Shown here piece after piece: positions 42,775 to 51,535 of a stretch of DNA of 64,000 nucleotides. Each line of letters opens with the position of its first letter. Position 1 is the first letter of the stretch. A program made the translations under genes and the position numbers. This DNA is from Thiothrix sp. UBA5583 (GTDB taxonomy: Bacteria; Pseudomonadota; Gammaproteobacteria; Thiotrichales; Thiotrichaceae). The DNA lies in contig DILV01000016.1 of NCBI GenBank assembly GCA_002425225.1, positions 169,291-233,290 of the forward strand. Reading direction: 5' to 3'. The notes beneath the pieces were generated by a model. The model ran no database searches. It was not told the DNA's origin and saw only the letters and a list, made by a program, of their open reading frames with translations.

Positions 42775-44769
42775 ATTATTGTCCTGATGTTTTTATCCCT
42801 GACCTTACCAGCAATGGCAGAAGGCTTGCCCGTGCTGCATCATGAGCTGCGGGTTACACCCAACCCCGCTAGCGGTGAGTTGCAGGTGGAGGATACTCTG
42901 AGCATACCGCAAAACCTGTTGCAGAATGGGCAATTTGTCTTCAGCCTTGCTACAAACTTCCACCTTGATATGTCCACTGTCCGACTGCTGGCAGCTCAGG
43001 AAGAACCTGCCGAGATCAAGCGCTATAGTATTCCACTTACAGCCGATGAACGAAAAATCACACTCAAATATCATGGCAAGCTCACCTCTACCCACGATTG
43101 TGCCTGGCTGGTGCAGACTTGCGTCCTGCTCGACCCACGCGGTTTGTATCTGGATGGCAACAGCCACTGGTACGCACAAGCGGGGGATGCCCTCCACACC
43201 TTCAGCGTACAAATCACTCTGCCACAAGGCTGGGTCAGCCTCAGCCAGGGCGCGGAAACTGCAACCGGCTGGCAGGAAACCCACCCGCAGGACAGCCTCT
43301 ACCTGATCGCAGGTCCGTTCCATGTGTACCGGCAAGCAGGCAAACAGGCTGAAGCGCGTGTCTACCTGCAAACGGCTGACGAGGCACTGGCGCAGCGTTA
43401 CCTGCAAACCAGCCAGCAGTATCTGGAAGAATATTCACGCCTGCTGGGTGATTACCCTTACGCCAAATTTGCCACCGTGGAAAGTTTCTGGGAAACGGGC
43501 TGGGGAATGCCATCCTTCACCTTGCTTGGGTCGCGTGTCATTCGTTTGCCGTTCATCCTGCACTCGTCATTGCCACACGAAATTTTACATAACTGGTGGG
43601 GTAACAGTGTCTATGTCGATGCCAGTCAGGGCAACTGGTCAGAGGGTCTGACGGCCTATCTGGCTGACCAGCGCATAAAAGAAATGAATGGCGAAGGCGC
43701 AGAATACCGCCGCAGCAGCTTGCAGAAATACGCCACCTTTGTGGGTGAGCGCGATGATTTCGCCTTACAAGACTTCCGCAGCCGCCACGATGAAGCCACC
43801 CAGGCAGTGGGCTATGGCAAATCCATGATGCTGTTCCACATGTTGCGCCAGCAGATGGGCGACGACCATTTTTTTGCTAGGCTCAGGCAGTTTTATCAGG
43901 CTTACCGTTTCCGCTCCGCCAACTTTCAGCAGTTACTGGATAGTTTGCAGGCAGATACCGGCTTCCGCCAATCCTGGCTGGAACATAAAGGTGCACCCAG
44001 ACTGACCATCAAGCAGCACATCCTGACACCCGCAAGTCAAGGTTACAAACTGGAACTGACCCTGGCACAAACCCAGCCGGGTAAGGCATTTCCCTTGCGC
44101 ATTCCGCTACGCATCCGCTTTGTCGGAAAGCAACAGGAACAACGTGACCATCTGCTGATGACCACAGCCAGCCAGACCTTCAGCCTGAACCTGCCAGCCA
44201 GACCGGAACAGGTGGCTGTTGACCCGGATTTTGACCTGTTCCGCCTGCCTGACCCGGCCGAATTGCCCGCCACCGTGGGAGCCTTGTACGGTACGGCAAG
44301 CAAGACCTATGTGCTGTCACGCCAGACGGATGAAGCCATGCAGATGGCGTGGGAAAGCTGGCTGGATACCTTGAAAACCCGCGACAAAAACCTGCGGATA
44401 CAGTACGACGACGCACCCTTGCCCGATACCGGTACAGTCATCCTGCTGGGCGGCGACAACGCGGCTTTGCAAGGGTTGCTGGAGCGGGCAAAGGAACCGT
44501 TCCGCCTGACCGATGCTGCTTATACCCTCAACAGTGCCAATTACACCTGCGGCCTGCATACGCTCGCATTGGGCTTACGGGCAGGCAAGCAAAATATCGT
44601 GCTGCTGGATGCCACTTCAGCAGACGGGCTGGATAACATGCTTGGCAAACTGCCGCATTACAGCAAGTACAGCTATCTGGTATTCAACAGCACCACGGGA
44701 GAGAATGTGGCAAAAGGTCAGTGGGAAGTGGAAGATTCCCCGTTGAACATGACGTTTACACAACAATGA
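42757..44769 (+). CDS. Exported M1-family metallopeptidase-like protein
   Basis: A 670-residue protein with a signal peptide (residues 1-21, ending AMA) and the M1 gluzincin signature: HEILHNWWGN at residues 274-283, and the downstream Glu in NWSEGLTAYLAD. The N-terminal beta domain and HEXXH helix are those of aminopeptidase N relatives; the C-terminal part of about 200 residues is less typical. The usual GAMEN exopeptidase motif is replaced by GWGMPSF, so the specificity may differ. Start alternatives at 42757 or 42787 both lack a strong ribosome site; the first gives a better signal peptide. It heads an operon with the CPBP and DUF1461 genes. Confidence 0.85.
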   Translation: MHILIHIIVLMFLSLTLPAMAEGLPVLHHELRVTPNPASGELQVEDTLSIPQNLLQNGQFVFSLATNFHLDMSTVRLLAAQEEPAEIKRYSIPLTADERKITLKYHGKLTSTHDCAWLVQTCVLLDPRGLYLDGNSHWYAQAGDALHTFSVQITLPQGWVSLSQGAETATGWQETHPQDSLYLIAGPFHVYRQAGKQAEARVYLQTADEALAQRYLQTSQQYLEEYSRLLGDYPYAKFATVESFWETGWGMPSFTLLGSRVIRLPFILHSSLPHEILHNWWGNSVYVDASQGNWSEGLTAYLADQRIKEMNGEGAEYRRSSLQKYATFVGERDDFALQDFRSRHDEATQAVGYGKSMMLFHMLRQQMGDDHFFARLRQFYQAYRFRSANFQQLLDSLQADTGFRQSWLEHKGAPRLTIKQHILTPASQGYKLELTLAQTQPGKAFPLRIPLRIRFVGKQQEQRDHLLMTTASQTFSLNLPARPEQVAVDPDFDLFRLPDPAELPATVGALYGTASKTYVLSRQTDEAMQMAWESWLDTLKTRDKNLRIQYDDAPLPDTGTVILLGGDNAALQGLLERAKEPFRLTDAAYTLNSANYTCGLHTLALGLRAGKQNIVLLDATSADGLDNMLGKLPHYSKYSYLVFNSTTGENVAKGQWEVEDSPLNMTFTQQ

Positions 44770-44785
44770 TTAAAAATTTATCAAA

Positions 44786-45634
44786 ATGAAACAACCAGCC
44801 ATTCTTGTTCTGCAAAAATTCCTGAACGTGTTGCAGGAAATCCATCAGGAATCCGTCGACCGCGCCCCGCTGCGGCAACCTACCGGGCAATGGGACTCCC
44901 GCCCTGCCATTGCCCTGATGGTCATTGCCATCTGCCTACTGATGCTGCATTACCTGAAATTTGCCACCACCTATCAGGTAAGCCTGGCTGGGTGGTTTTC
45001 ACTCACGGCGGACAATCCGCAACTGGCGTTACAGCAGTTTCGCAACCAGCCTTTCTTCTCGCTGCTAGGAGAAGCGTGGTGGTCTCTGTGGCATCTCGTC
45101 TGTTTCATCCTGATACCCGTGCTGGTTATCAAGCTGGTGTTCCGCGAATCACTGGCAAATTATGGGTTAGGGATCGGCAAACTGCGCCAACATTTCAAAT
45201 GGTATCTGCTGCTGACCCTGCCCATCCTCTGTTTTGTGGTCATCGTGAGTTTTCGTGATGACTTTTCCAACCATTACCCTTTTTACCGGCTCGCCAACCG
45301 TAGCTGGGCTGATTTACTGGCGTGGGAACTGCTCTACCTGTCGCAATTCGTGTGCGTGGAATTCTTCTTCCGTGGCTTTATCCTCCAGGCTTGCCGACCA
45401 GCATTCGGTGTCAACGCAATCTTCGTGATGATCGTACCTTACTTGATGATCCATTTTTCCAAACCTTGGCTGGAAGCGACCGGTGCAATCCTGTTTGGCC
45501 TGTTTCTGGGTATACTGGCATTGCGTACCCGCAGCATCTGGGGCGGTGTACTGGTGCATGTGTCGATTGCTTTCAGCATGGACATGGCAGCTCTCCTGCA
45601 AACCAAAGGATTACCCCAACAATGGTGGCCATGA
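44786..45634 (+). CDS. CPBP (Abi) family intramembrane protease-like protein
   Basis: A 282-residue membrane protein with about seven hydrophobic helices. The CPBP core is CVEFFFRGFILQ near residue 190, followed by the His in MIHFSKPWLEATGAILFGLFLG and a final VLVHVSIAFSMD. The usual EExxxR is reduced to one Glu (VEFFFR), which some members tolerate. Such proteins cleave or bind within the membrane, in bacteria often for peptide maturation or immunity. It lies 16 bases after the M1 peptidase gene and shares an ATGA overlap with the next. Confidence 0.8.
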   Translation: MKQPAILVLQKFLNVLQEIHQESVDRAPLRQPTGQWDSRPAIALMVIAICLLMLHYLKFATTYQVSLAGWFSLTADNPQLALQQFRNQPFFSLLGEAWWSLWHLVCFILIPVLVIKLVFRESLANYGLGIGKLRQHFKWYLLLTLPILCFVVIVSFRDDFSNHYPFYRLANRSWADLLAWELLYLSQFVCVEFFFRGFILQACRPAFGVNAIFVMIVPYLMIHFSKPWLEATGAILFGLFLGILALRTRSIWGGVLVHVSIAFSMDMAALLQTKGLPQQWWP

Positions 45635-46362
45635 CATTTTCCATGCAACGTTTCATGCTGTGGCTGACCTTTTTGCTACTCACTCTGGTGGTGGCGCTGA
45701 GTCTCAGTTGGCTAGTCTTGGCAAAGGTTGATTTTGCCTATCCCCTGTTGCATGACCATGCGGGCTTAGGCAAAAACATTGAACAATACGCACCGCGCAA
45801 CCTGACCCGCCCCTATTTTGACCTGACGACACCTGCCGAACGGGCACGTTTGTTCCATGAAATCGTGACGGCCATCCATCACCAAGGTCACGGTTTGAGC
45901 GAGCTGCGTTACCACGACGACCAAGGTCGCCTGATTGCTACACTGCTGACACCAGCCGAGGTTGCGCATTTGCAGGATGTTGCCCATTTGCTGGATAAAT
46001 TGAAGATCATGGCACTGCTTGCCTTGCCGTTGTGGGCAGGCATGTTTATGACACTGGTCTGGCTCAGGCAACCGTTACCCTCCACCAGGCACTTGTTACT
46101 GGGCTTGGCGGGGGTAGGCGCTGTCACGGCTGTCATCCTAGCTCTGGGTGCGGAGCGGGTATTTTATCAACTGCATGTCTGGGTTTTCCCCGCAGGACAC
46201 CAGTGGTTTTTCTTCTATGAAGAATCCCTGATGAGCACCATGATGAAAGCACCCGACCTATTCGGGTATATCGCTGTAATGCTGGCAGTGCTGGCGCTGG
46301 GCATCAGCCTTGGCTTGCTCTGGCTTTACCAGCGGGTGGTACGCAACAGGCTGTCAGGCTGA
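45631..46362 (+). CDS. DUF1461 (TIGR01906-type) integral membrane protein
   Basis: The ATG at 45631 overlaps the preceding stop (ATGA) and gives 243 residues. There are four hydrophobic helices: an N-terminal one, a pair in the middle (MALLALPLWAGMF, LLLGLAGVGAVTAVILA) and a last one. Between helices 1 and 2 is a polar domain with HDDQGRLIATLLTPAEVAHLQDV, and FHVWVFP-like LHVWVFPAGHQWFFF precedes the last helix; both fit DUF1461. No function is known. Coupled with the CPBP and M1 genes it may be part of an envelope proteolysis unit. Confidence 0.78.
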   Translation: MTFSMQRFMLWLTFLLLTLVVALSLSWLVLAKVDFAYPLLHDHAGLGKNIEQYAPRNLTRPYFDLTTPAERARLFHEIVTAIHHQGHGLSELRYHDDQGRLIATLLTPAEVAHLQDVAHLLDKLKIMALLALPLWAGMFMTLVWLRQPLPSTRHLLLGLAGVGAVTAVILALGAERVFYQLHVWVFPAGHQWFFFYEESLMSTMMKAPDLFGYIAVMLAVLALGISLGLLWLYQRVVRNRLSG

Positions 46363-46378
46363 CCTCTGGCGGGTGTTG

Positions 46379-46948
46379 TCAGCCCGCTGCCAGCCTGTAT
46401 TCCAGCGAATCCAGTACCGCATCCGCTTCTGTCAGTCGCCCTTGCAAGCGGATGCCGTCCTTGACGTTTGCCAGCAACTGTTCGATGGCACGGATGTGCT
46501 GGACACGCAAGGTCAGCAGTTCCACCCGCGAATGTAGCGGTGTCAGCAGAGTTTCGGCGACACCCGCGTTCTGGTGGATGTGTTCGCGGATTTGTTCAAC
46601 GTGCTGGATCAGGGTATGGCAATCATCGGTCTGCACCATCAGTTTGTTGTTGCGCAGCTCGTCTTCTTCGTTGTCATCATCACCCAGGCTGTTTTCCGCA
46701 ATCAGGGCACGGAGGCGGGTACGCAAGGCAGCAATCTGCACCCGCTGTTCACGCACCACGTTCTGGTTTTCCATCACCTTGGTGAGCAGGGTGTGATACG
46801 CCAGCCCGACCCGCACAAACAGGGGGCGTTCCGGGACTGGCTGGAGCACCTCCTCCACGGGAGGTGGCGGCACAATAGCAGCAGGTGCATCCACCACAGA
46901 TGTATCAGTTGTCATCGGGTGTTCGGTTTCAGTGGGAAAATCGTTCAC
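46379..46948 (-). CDS. Hypothetical coiled-coil protein
   Basis: A 189-residue soluble protein that starts with GTG 46948 after an AAGGAA site. Residues 1-45 are Pro/Val-rich and disordered; from about 45 to the end it is almost all helical with heptad-like Leu spacing (LRTRLRALIAEN, LRVQHIRAIEQLLANVKDG), and an acidic patch DDDNEEDE. No domain recognised. It is downstream of hisH on the same strand, 143 bases away, and convergent with the DUF1461 gene. Confidence 0.65.
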   Translation of the reverse strand: MNDFPTETEHPMTTDTSVVDAPAAIVPPPPVEEVLQPVPERPLFVRVGLAYHTLLTKVMENQNVVREQRVQIAALRTRLRALIAENSLGDDDNEEDELRNNKLMVQTDDCHTLIQHVEQIREHIHQNAGVAETLLTPLHSRVELLTLRVQHIRAIEQLLANVKDGIRLQGRLTEADAVLDSLEYRLAAG

Positions 46949-47091
46949 GTTGGCTTCCTTGGGTTGCTATCAGTAGAGATACCCTGATTTTTGAAGGTGC
47001 GTGAACGCGAAACAAGGAGCAAGCAGACAGGAGGCGGCAGGCTTTTGCCGAAGTCGCAAGGGCGCGGTCGACACCCTCGCCAGCAGGGGAG

Positions 47092-47730
47092 TCAGGGTTG
47101 CCAGTTGACAAAGTTTTCCAGCAGTTTCAGGCCATCATCAGCCGATTTCTCCGGGTGCGCCTGAATCGCAAACACATTGTCTCTGGCAATCGCCGACGCA
47201 TAGCTGATGCCGTAATCGGTGGAACCGGCAATCAAGTCCGGTGTTTGTGGCTCCACGTAATAGCTATGGACGAAATAAAAGCGCGCCCCGTCATTGATAC
47301 CATTCCACAGCGGATGCGGCATCTGCTGCCAAATCTGATTCCAACCCATTTGCGGAATCTTCAGCCGCACGTCGATTTCCTGATGTACAGCACCGAAATA
47401 GCGCACCTTACCCGCGTACAAACCTAGGCATTCGATGCCACCATTTTCTTCGGAATGTTGCATCAATACCTGCATCCCCATGCAAATGCCGAGGAATGGC
47501 TTGGTGCGGATAACTTCGCGTACCACTTCCGCCATGCCACGGGTCTCCAACTCGCGCATACAGTCACGCGCCGCACCTTGCCCCGGAAATACCACTCGGT
47601 CAGCCTGTCTGATCATGTCAGGGTCGGAAGTAATGGCAACCGTGGCGTGACCGCCTGCGGCGTGTACCACGGCACGTTCCACCGAGTGCAGGTTGCCCAT
47701 GTTGTAGTCGATGATGGCGATTTTTTGCAT
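47092..47730 (-). CDS. hisH: Imidazole glycerol phosphate synthase, glutaminase subunit
   Basis: HisH supplies ammonia to HisF. The start at 47730 overlaps the hisB stop (TAATG) and gives 212 residues. Class I glutaminase features are IDYNMGNLHSVERAV, the nucleophile Cys in FLGICMGMQVLM near residue 84, and His and Glu in QAHPEKSADDG at the end. It follows hisB directly; the usual hisA next door is displaced. Confidence 0.95.
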   Translation of the reverse strand: MQKIAIIDYNMGNLHSVERAVVHAAGGHATVAITSDPDMIRQADRVVFPGQGAARDCMRELETRGMAEVVREVIRTKPFLGICMGMQVLMQHSEENGGIECLGLYAGKVRYFGAVHQEIDVRLKIPQMGWNQIWQQMPHPLWNGINDGARFYFVHSYYVEPQTPDLIAGSTDYGISYASAIARDNVFAIQAHPEKSADDGLKLLENFVNWQP

Positions 47731-48323
47731 TACAAACACCCCTTGGTAGAAGGCATCATCCCCGCCATGCGCGGGTCAAGTTCCAGTGCCATGCGCAGTG
47801 CCCGCCCAAAGGCTTTGAAAACGGTTTCGGCGATGTGGTGCGAGTTGCGCCCTTTCAAATTGTCGATATGCAACGTCACCAGCGCATGATTCACGAAGCC
47901 CTGAAAGAATTCATAAAACAGATCGGTTTCAAACGTGCCAATGTTGGAGCGAGGGTATTCCACCTGATGTTCCAGCCCTGGTCTGCCGGAAAAGTCGATC
48001 ACCACGCGGGAAAGCGCCTCATCCAACGGCACATAGGCGTGCCCGTAACGGCGGATGCCTTTCTTGTCGCCCACCGCCTGGGCAAAGGCTTGCCCGAGGG
48101 TAATACCAATGTCTTCCACGCTGTGATGGTCGTCAATGTGACGGTCGCCCTTGCACTCAATATCAAGGTCGATCATGCCGTGGCGGGCAACCTGATCCAG
48201 CATGTGTTCCAGAAACGGAATGCCAGTATCAAAGTGGGCTTTGCCCGTGCCATCCAAATTGATGCTGACACGGATTTGGGTTTCGAGCGTGTTGCGTGCC
48301 ACGCTGGCGGTGCGTTCGGTCAT
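47730..48323 (-). CDS. hisB: Imidazoleglycerol-phosphate dehydratase
   Basis: A monofunctional HisB of 197 residues, without the N-terminal phosphatase domain found in E. coli. The two metal-binding repeats are [21 protein letters not shown] near residue 55 and [23 protein letters not shown] near residue 145. It overlaps rnd by four bases (ATGA) and hisH by one. Histidinol phosphate phosphatase must be encoded elsewhere. Confidence 0.95.
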   Translation of the reverse strand: MTERTASVARNTLETQIRVSINLDGTGKAHFDTGIPFLEHMLDQVARHGMIDLDIECKGDRHIDDHHSVEDIGITLGQAFAQAVGDKKGIRRYGHAYVPLDEALSRVVIDFSGRPGLEHQVEYPRSNIGTFETDLFYEFFQGFVNHALVTLHIDNLKGRNSHHIAETVFKAFGRALRMALELDPRMAGMMPSTKGCL

Positions 48324-49459
48324 TCAATAACCACCTTCTGCTTGCTGATTCTGATGGAAGTCTTGCCAGATAATACCTGTCCAAACAGGTCGTTGACCAG
48401 CGCCCCGCGCCAGTCGTCAGACAGGGCAGTGCGGCCTTCTTCCAGCATTTTTTCGATTTGCTGGCGGGTAGCAATCATTTGCGCGGAAATGCCGTTTTCA
48501 TTCGCCACTTGGTTGAGCAGGGCTGTCAACAGGTCGGCGACCACGCTCATGTTGTCATCCAGCTTGCGCCGCCGGGGCAGGTTGGGCCATGCGCTGTCCG
48601 GCAAGGCTTTGGCGCGTGCGATGCATTGCAACCACTCCGGGGCGTAGCGTTCCACCTGTTCCGCCGTAAGACCTCGGATTTGCTGCATGGAATCAGGGGT
48701 ATCCAGCTTCATCCGCGCCAGATCAATCAGAATTTCATCCGACAATATCCAGCGGCGTGGAATGTCCTTGCGTAGGGCGCGTTCCTCCCGCCAGGCAGCC
48801 AGTTCACGCAGGATGGCAAGCTGGCGCGGTTTGAGGATTTGCACATTCTTGACACGCTCCCACACCATGCGCGGGTCAACTGCATAGGTAGCCGAGTCAA
48901 CCAGTTTCTGGAAAGGCTTGTCCAGCCAGCGCAACCGTCCGAGTTTTTCCAGTTGTTGGCGCAGGGCAAGATAGACATCACGCAAATGGCGCACGTCGTC
49001 GATGGCGTACTCCAGTTGCTTGCTGCTCAAGGGGCGGCGTGCCCAGTCGGTGCGTGATTGGGATTTGTCCAGCGTAATCCCTAGCAACTGTTCAACCAGC
49101 CGTGCATACCCCAACTGGTCGCCCAATCCCAGTACTGCCGCCGCTATTTGCGTATCAAACACAGGTGCAGGCAGCTTGCCGCCCCCCAGATGATGGAAGA
49201 TTTCCAGATCCTGCCAGGCAGCGTGCAGCACTTTCAGGCGTTGCGGTTGCGCCAGCCAGTCAAGAAAAGGTTGTAGATCATCAATCTGTAGCGGATCAAT
49301 GCAGGCCAGCGTATCGGCACTGGCAATCTGGATCAGGCACAAGCGTGGGTAGTAGGTTTTTTCCCGGATGAATTCAGTATCAAGTGTCACCCATTCTGCC
49401 TTATCCAGCCGGACAAGCAGGTCAGCCAGTTTGGCAGCATTATCAATATAATCGAACAT
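48320..49459 (-). CDS. rnd: Ribonuclease D
   Basis: A 379-residue 3'-5' exoribonuclease of the DEDD family for tRNA and stable-RNA maturation. ExoI is in [23 protein letters not shown] near residue 20, ExoII in [17 protein letters not shown] and ExoIII in [16 protein letters not shown]. An HRDC domain follows from about residue 210. It is the first gene of the rnd-hisB-hisH run and is coupled to hisB by an ATGA overlap, an uncommon partner for the his genes. Confidence 0.93.
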   Translation of the reverse strand: MFDYIDNAAKLADLLVRLDKAEWVTLDTEFIREKTYYPRLCLIQIASADTLACIDPLQIDDLQPFLDWLAQPQRLKVLHAAWQDLEIFHHLGGGKLPAPVFDTQIAAAVLGLGDQLGYARLVEQLLGITLDKSQSRTDWARRPLSSKQLEYAIDDVRHLRDVYLALRQQLEKLGRLRWLDKPFQKLVDSATYAVDPRMVWERVKNVQILKPRQLAILRELAAWREERALRKDIPRRWILSDEILIDLARMKLDTPDSMQQIRGLTAEQVERYAPEWLQCIARAKALPDSAWPNLPRRRKLDDNMSVVADLLTALLNQVANENGISAQMIATRQQIEKMLEEGRTALSDDWRGALVNDLFGQVLSGKTSIRISKQKVVIE

Positions 49460-49609
49460 GGAACTGTGATGTCTCGTAAAAGTGAACAGGCAGGCAGCCT
49501 AACGCAGGTTTATACAGGCATAGCTGCCAGACTGACAAGTATCCTGATACCCAGAAATTTGTGCACTGCAAAGTTAGAGAATAATTATATATTTAAAATC
49601 AACCACTTG

Positions 49610-49638
49610 TTGACATGGGTCAAATTCTTCTGCATATT
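49610..49638 (+). promoter_or_regulatory. Sigma-70 promoter TTGACA-17-CATATT
   Basis: TTGACA at 49610-49615, a 17-base spacer and CATATT at 49633-49638, preceded by an AT-rich stretch (49580-49600) that could act as an UP element. No gene starts downstream on this strand. Confidence 0.75.
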
Positions 49639-49644
49639 CATCAT

Positions 49645-49780
49645 TACTGGAGTAATTTGCTAAAGATAGAAAAGTTTTTAACCGCTTGAAACCGCTAGAG
49701 AGGGTAGTCGCTGTGGCAGATATTGCTAGGTTTGCCACGGTTCATGGCGGGAAGCCCGGTAGTTTTACCGGGCTTTTTTT
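49645..49780 (+). ncRNA. Putative small RNA, about 135 nt
   Basis: Bounded by the promoter at 49610-49638 and the terminator at 49753-49780. It has one internal hairpin (GTGGCA / TGCCAC, 49713-49738) before the terminator stem (AGCCCGGTA / TACCGGGCT) and a T7 tail, a shape typical of Hfq-type sRNAs. No good start codon or frame lies inside. The class is not recognised. Confidence 0.6.
49753..49780 (+). terminator. Intrinsic terminator of the sRNA-like unit
   Basis: A 9-bp perfect stem, 4-base loop and T7 tail on the plus strand, ten bases from the stop of the convergent protease gene. Confidence 0.92.
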
Positions 49781-49789
49781 ATGCCTGCC

Positions 49790-51535
49790 TTATTGGCTCA
49801 GCACTTCCACCAGATAGTTTTCCATTTGCGTGGCATTGGTTCGTACTGCTCCGCCCAGATCCAGCCCCTGCAACAAAGGCGCACCCCGCAAACCCAGCAA
49901 GTAACGGATCAGCAAACTGGCATCGGTTGCCGCATCCGTCGTGCCATCACCATCAATGTCCAGATAGGGTACAAGTGCCGCCAGTTTCGTTTCCAGCATT
50001 GCTGTATCCGTGTTGATGGTGGTCACGCCTTCCAACAAGGCATTGCCCCGGCTGCCTTGCAGATAACGCGCTACGATGATCCCTTCACGCAAGGCAACTG
50101 GTGGATAATTGCTGCCCAACAGGTGCAATGAAGGTGGTGAACCGGCGGTTGCCAACCAAGAACTGATATGTGCGAAAAACAGCTCAAAGCGACTGTATTC
50201 ATCCGGTCCATCCGTATTGGCGCAATCCGACGAGCCCCCCAGCAACGAACCATTCAGGTAATGAACTCCACCATCCACTACCCAGACACCCGAACCGCTG
50301 CTGCCGGGAGCTGTAATGCCCTTGCTCCAGACAACCGCCGAAAAACTGCCGTTGCTATCAGGAATAACGGCATACCCTCCCGCTGAATTTTCAATCCGTA
50401 CCCGTGTCTGAAAATTGCCTTCCGAATACTTTTTCGGCCCACCGGAGGCATGGTGGATGCCGGTAATGGCCTGATTGCTGCTCAGGGTCGTGGTTGTCCA
50501 GCCAGACAGAGTGACCCCAGCAGGCGGGTCATTATTCAGGCGTACCAGCGTGGAATCCAGCTCCGAACGGCTTGCCAGCAATTGTGCGCCAACACCGCCA
50601 TGCGTCCAGCCTGCGCCGCTACCGCCACAGGTGGCATTCTGGTAATGCCAGAAAAAGTCCATGCTGCCTGCCGCCGTACTATTGCTAACACAATGCGCGG
50701 CAGTCAGAAAATAAGGCACTTGTGTATAAGTATCCTGATCAGACAGCAATGTCCCGGAACACAGGCGACTCAAGCCATCCGTATCGGTAAACACATACCG
50801 CGCCACTGCCTTGCCGGTTGCCTGCCAAGCACTGCTGGCACAGGCAATATCCACCTGACAGCTACTGTAATCAATCTTGTAGATGCTACTGTCACTTTTC
50901 AGACTACTGGCTGCCGGGTCGACGACCAGATGCGACAGTTGCGGAATAGCAAGCTGCACATCCTGCGGTTTGACACCTTCCGGCAGGAATAGCTCCAGTG
51001 CCAGTGTTTCCCCTTCCACCGTCGACGACCAGAATTGTGTATTGGCTTGGGTATACGGGCCAAATACCTGTGTAGTATCGGCAGGGTTGTATACCCGCAA
51101 TTCCACCCCAACAGGCAATTGCCCACTGTGCAATTGCGCCCGCACCCGCAAAGCTCCGCTGGATGTCAGGTTGAAACGGGCAGCCTGACCGCCACTGACG
51201 GTTTGCCAGTTCCAGGCAGCTAAATCCATCCACTGGGCAAGGCTGGCGGGCAGGGTACGCCCCACCCCGACCTTGAGGGCTTTTTCCTTGCCGGAATGCT
51301 GCAACTGGCTGGTTTCCGCCGCATTCAGAGCTGGCAGGGTATGGCTGGCATCCGCCTTGGTGGAACGCTGAGCCGCAGTGCTGCCCTGTGCCAAACGTAA
51401 ACCCGGTACAGCGCGTTTGAGGCTGCTGCCAAGAAAGGTTTCCGGTTCAGCCTTGACCGGCGGGTCAGCATAGCCCACAACCGGAAGTAACCAGGCAGTC
51501 GCCAGCAGCAGAGAAAGCAGTCGGCGGCTGATCAT
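49790..51535 (-). CDS. Secreted trypsin-like serine protease with dockerin-like C terminus
   Basis: A 581-residue exported protein. The signal peptide (1-23, ending GYA) is followed by a pro-like region to about 210 and a chymotrypsin-fold domain. The catalytic residues are His in FLTAAHCV near 275, Asp in SELDSTLVRL near 325 and Ser in APGSSGSGVW near 410. The fold resembles lysyl endopeptidase-type enzymes. The last 90 residues contain a calcium-loop DIDGDGTTDAATDASLLIRYLLGLRG, a dockerin-like half-repeat, so it may dock to a cohesin-type partner. It overlaps the upstream cohesin-like gene by four bases, so both are made together. Confidence 0.85.
   Translation of the reverse strand: MISRRLLSLLLATAWLLPVVGYADPPVKAEPETFLGSSLKRAVPGLRLAQGSTAAQRSTKADASHTLPALNAAETSQLQHSGKEKALKVGVGRTLPASLAQWMDLAAWNWQTVSGGQAARFNLTSSGALRVRAQLHSGQLPVGVELRVYNPADTTQVFGPYTQANTQFWSSTVEGETLALELFLPEGVKPQDVQLAIPQLSHLVVDPAASSLKSDSSIYKIDYSSCQVDIACASSAWQATGKAVARYVFTDTDGLSRLCSGTLLSDQDTYTQVPYFLTAAHCVSNSTAAGSMDFFWHYQNATCGGSGAGWTHGGVGAQLLASRSELDSTLVRLNNDPPAGVTLSGWTTTTLSSNQAITGIHHASGGPKKYSEGNFQTRVRIENSAGGYAVIPDSNGSFSAVVWSKGITAPGSSGSGVWVVDGGVHYLNGSLLGGSSDCANTDGPDEYSRFELFFAHISSWLATAGSPPSLHLLGSNYPPVALREGIIVARYLQGSRGNALLEGVTTINTDTAMLETKLAALVPYLDIDGDGTTDAATDASLLIRYLLGLRGAPLLQGLDLGGAVRTNATQMENYLVEVLSQ

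Larger units (their letters stand above)
49460..49789 (+). other. Gap between rnd and the serine protease gene, with an sRNA-like unit
   Basis: The 330 bases contain no convincing protein gene. They hold a near-perfect sigma-70 promoter, about 140 transcribed bases with a hairpin, and an intrinsic terminator, all on the plus strand. Confidence 0.7.
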
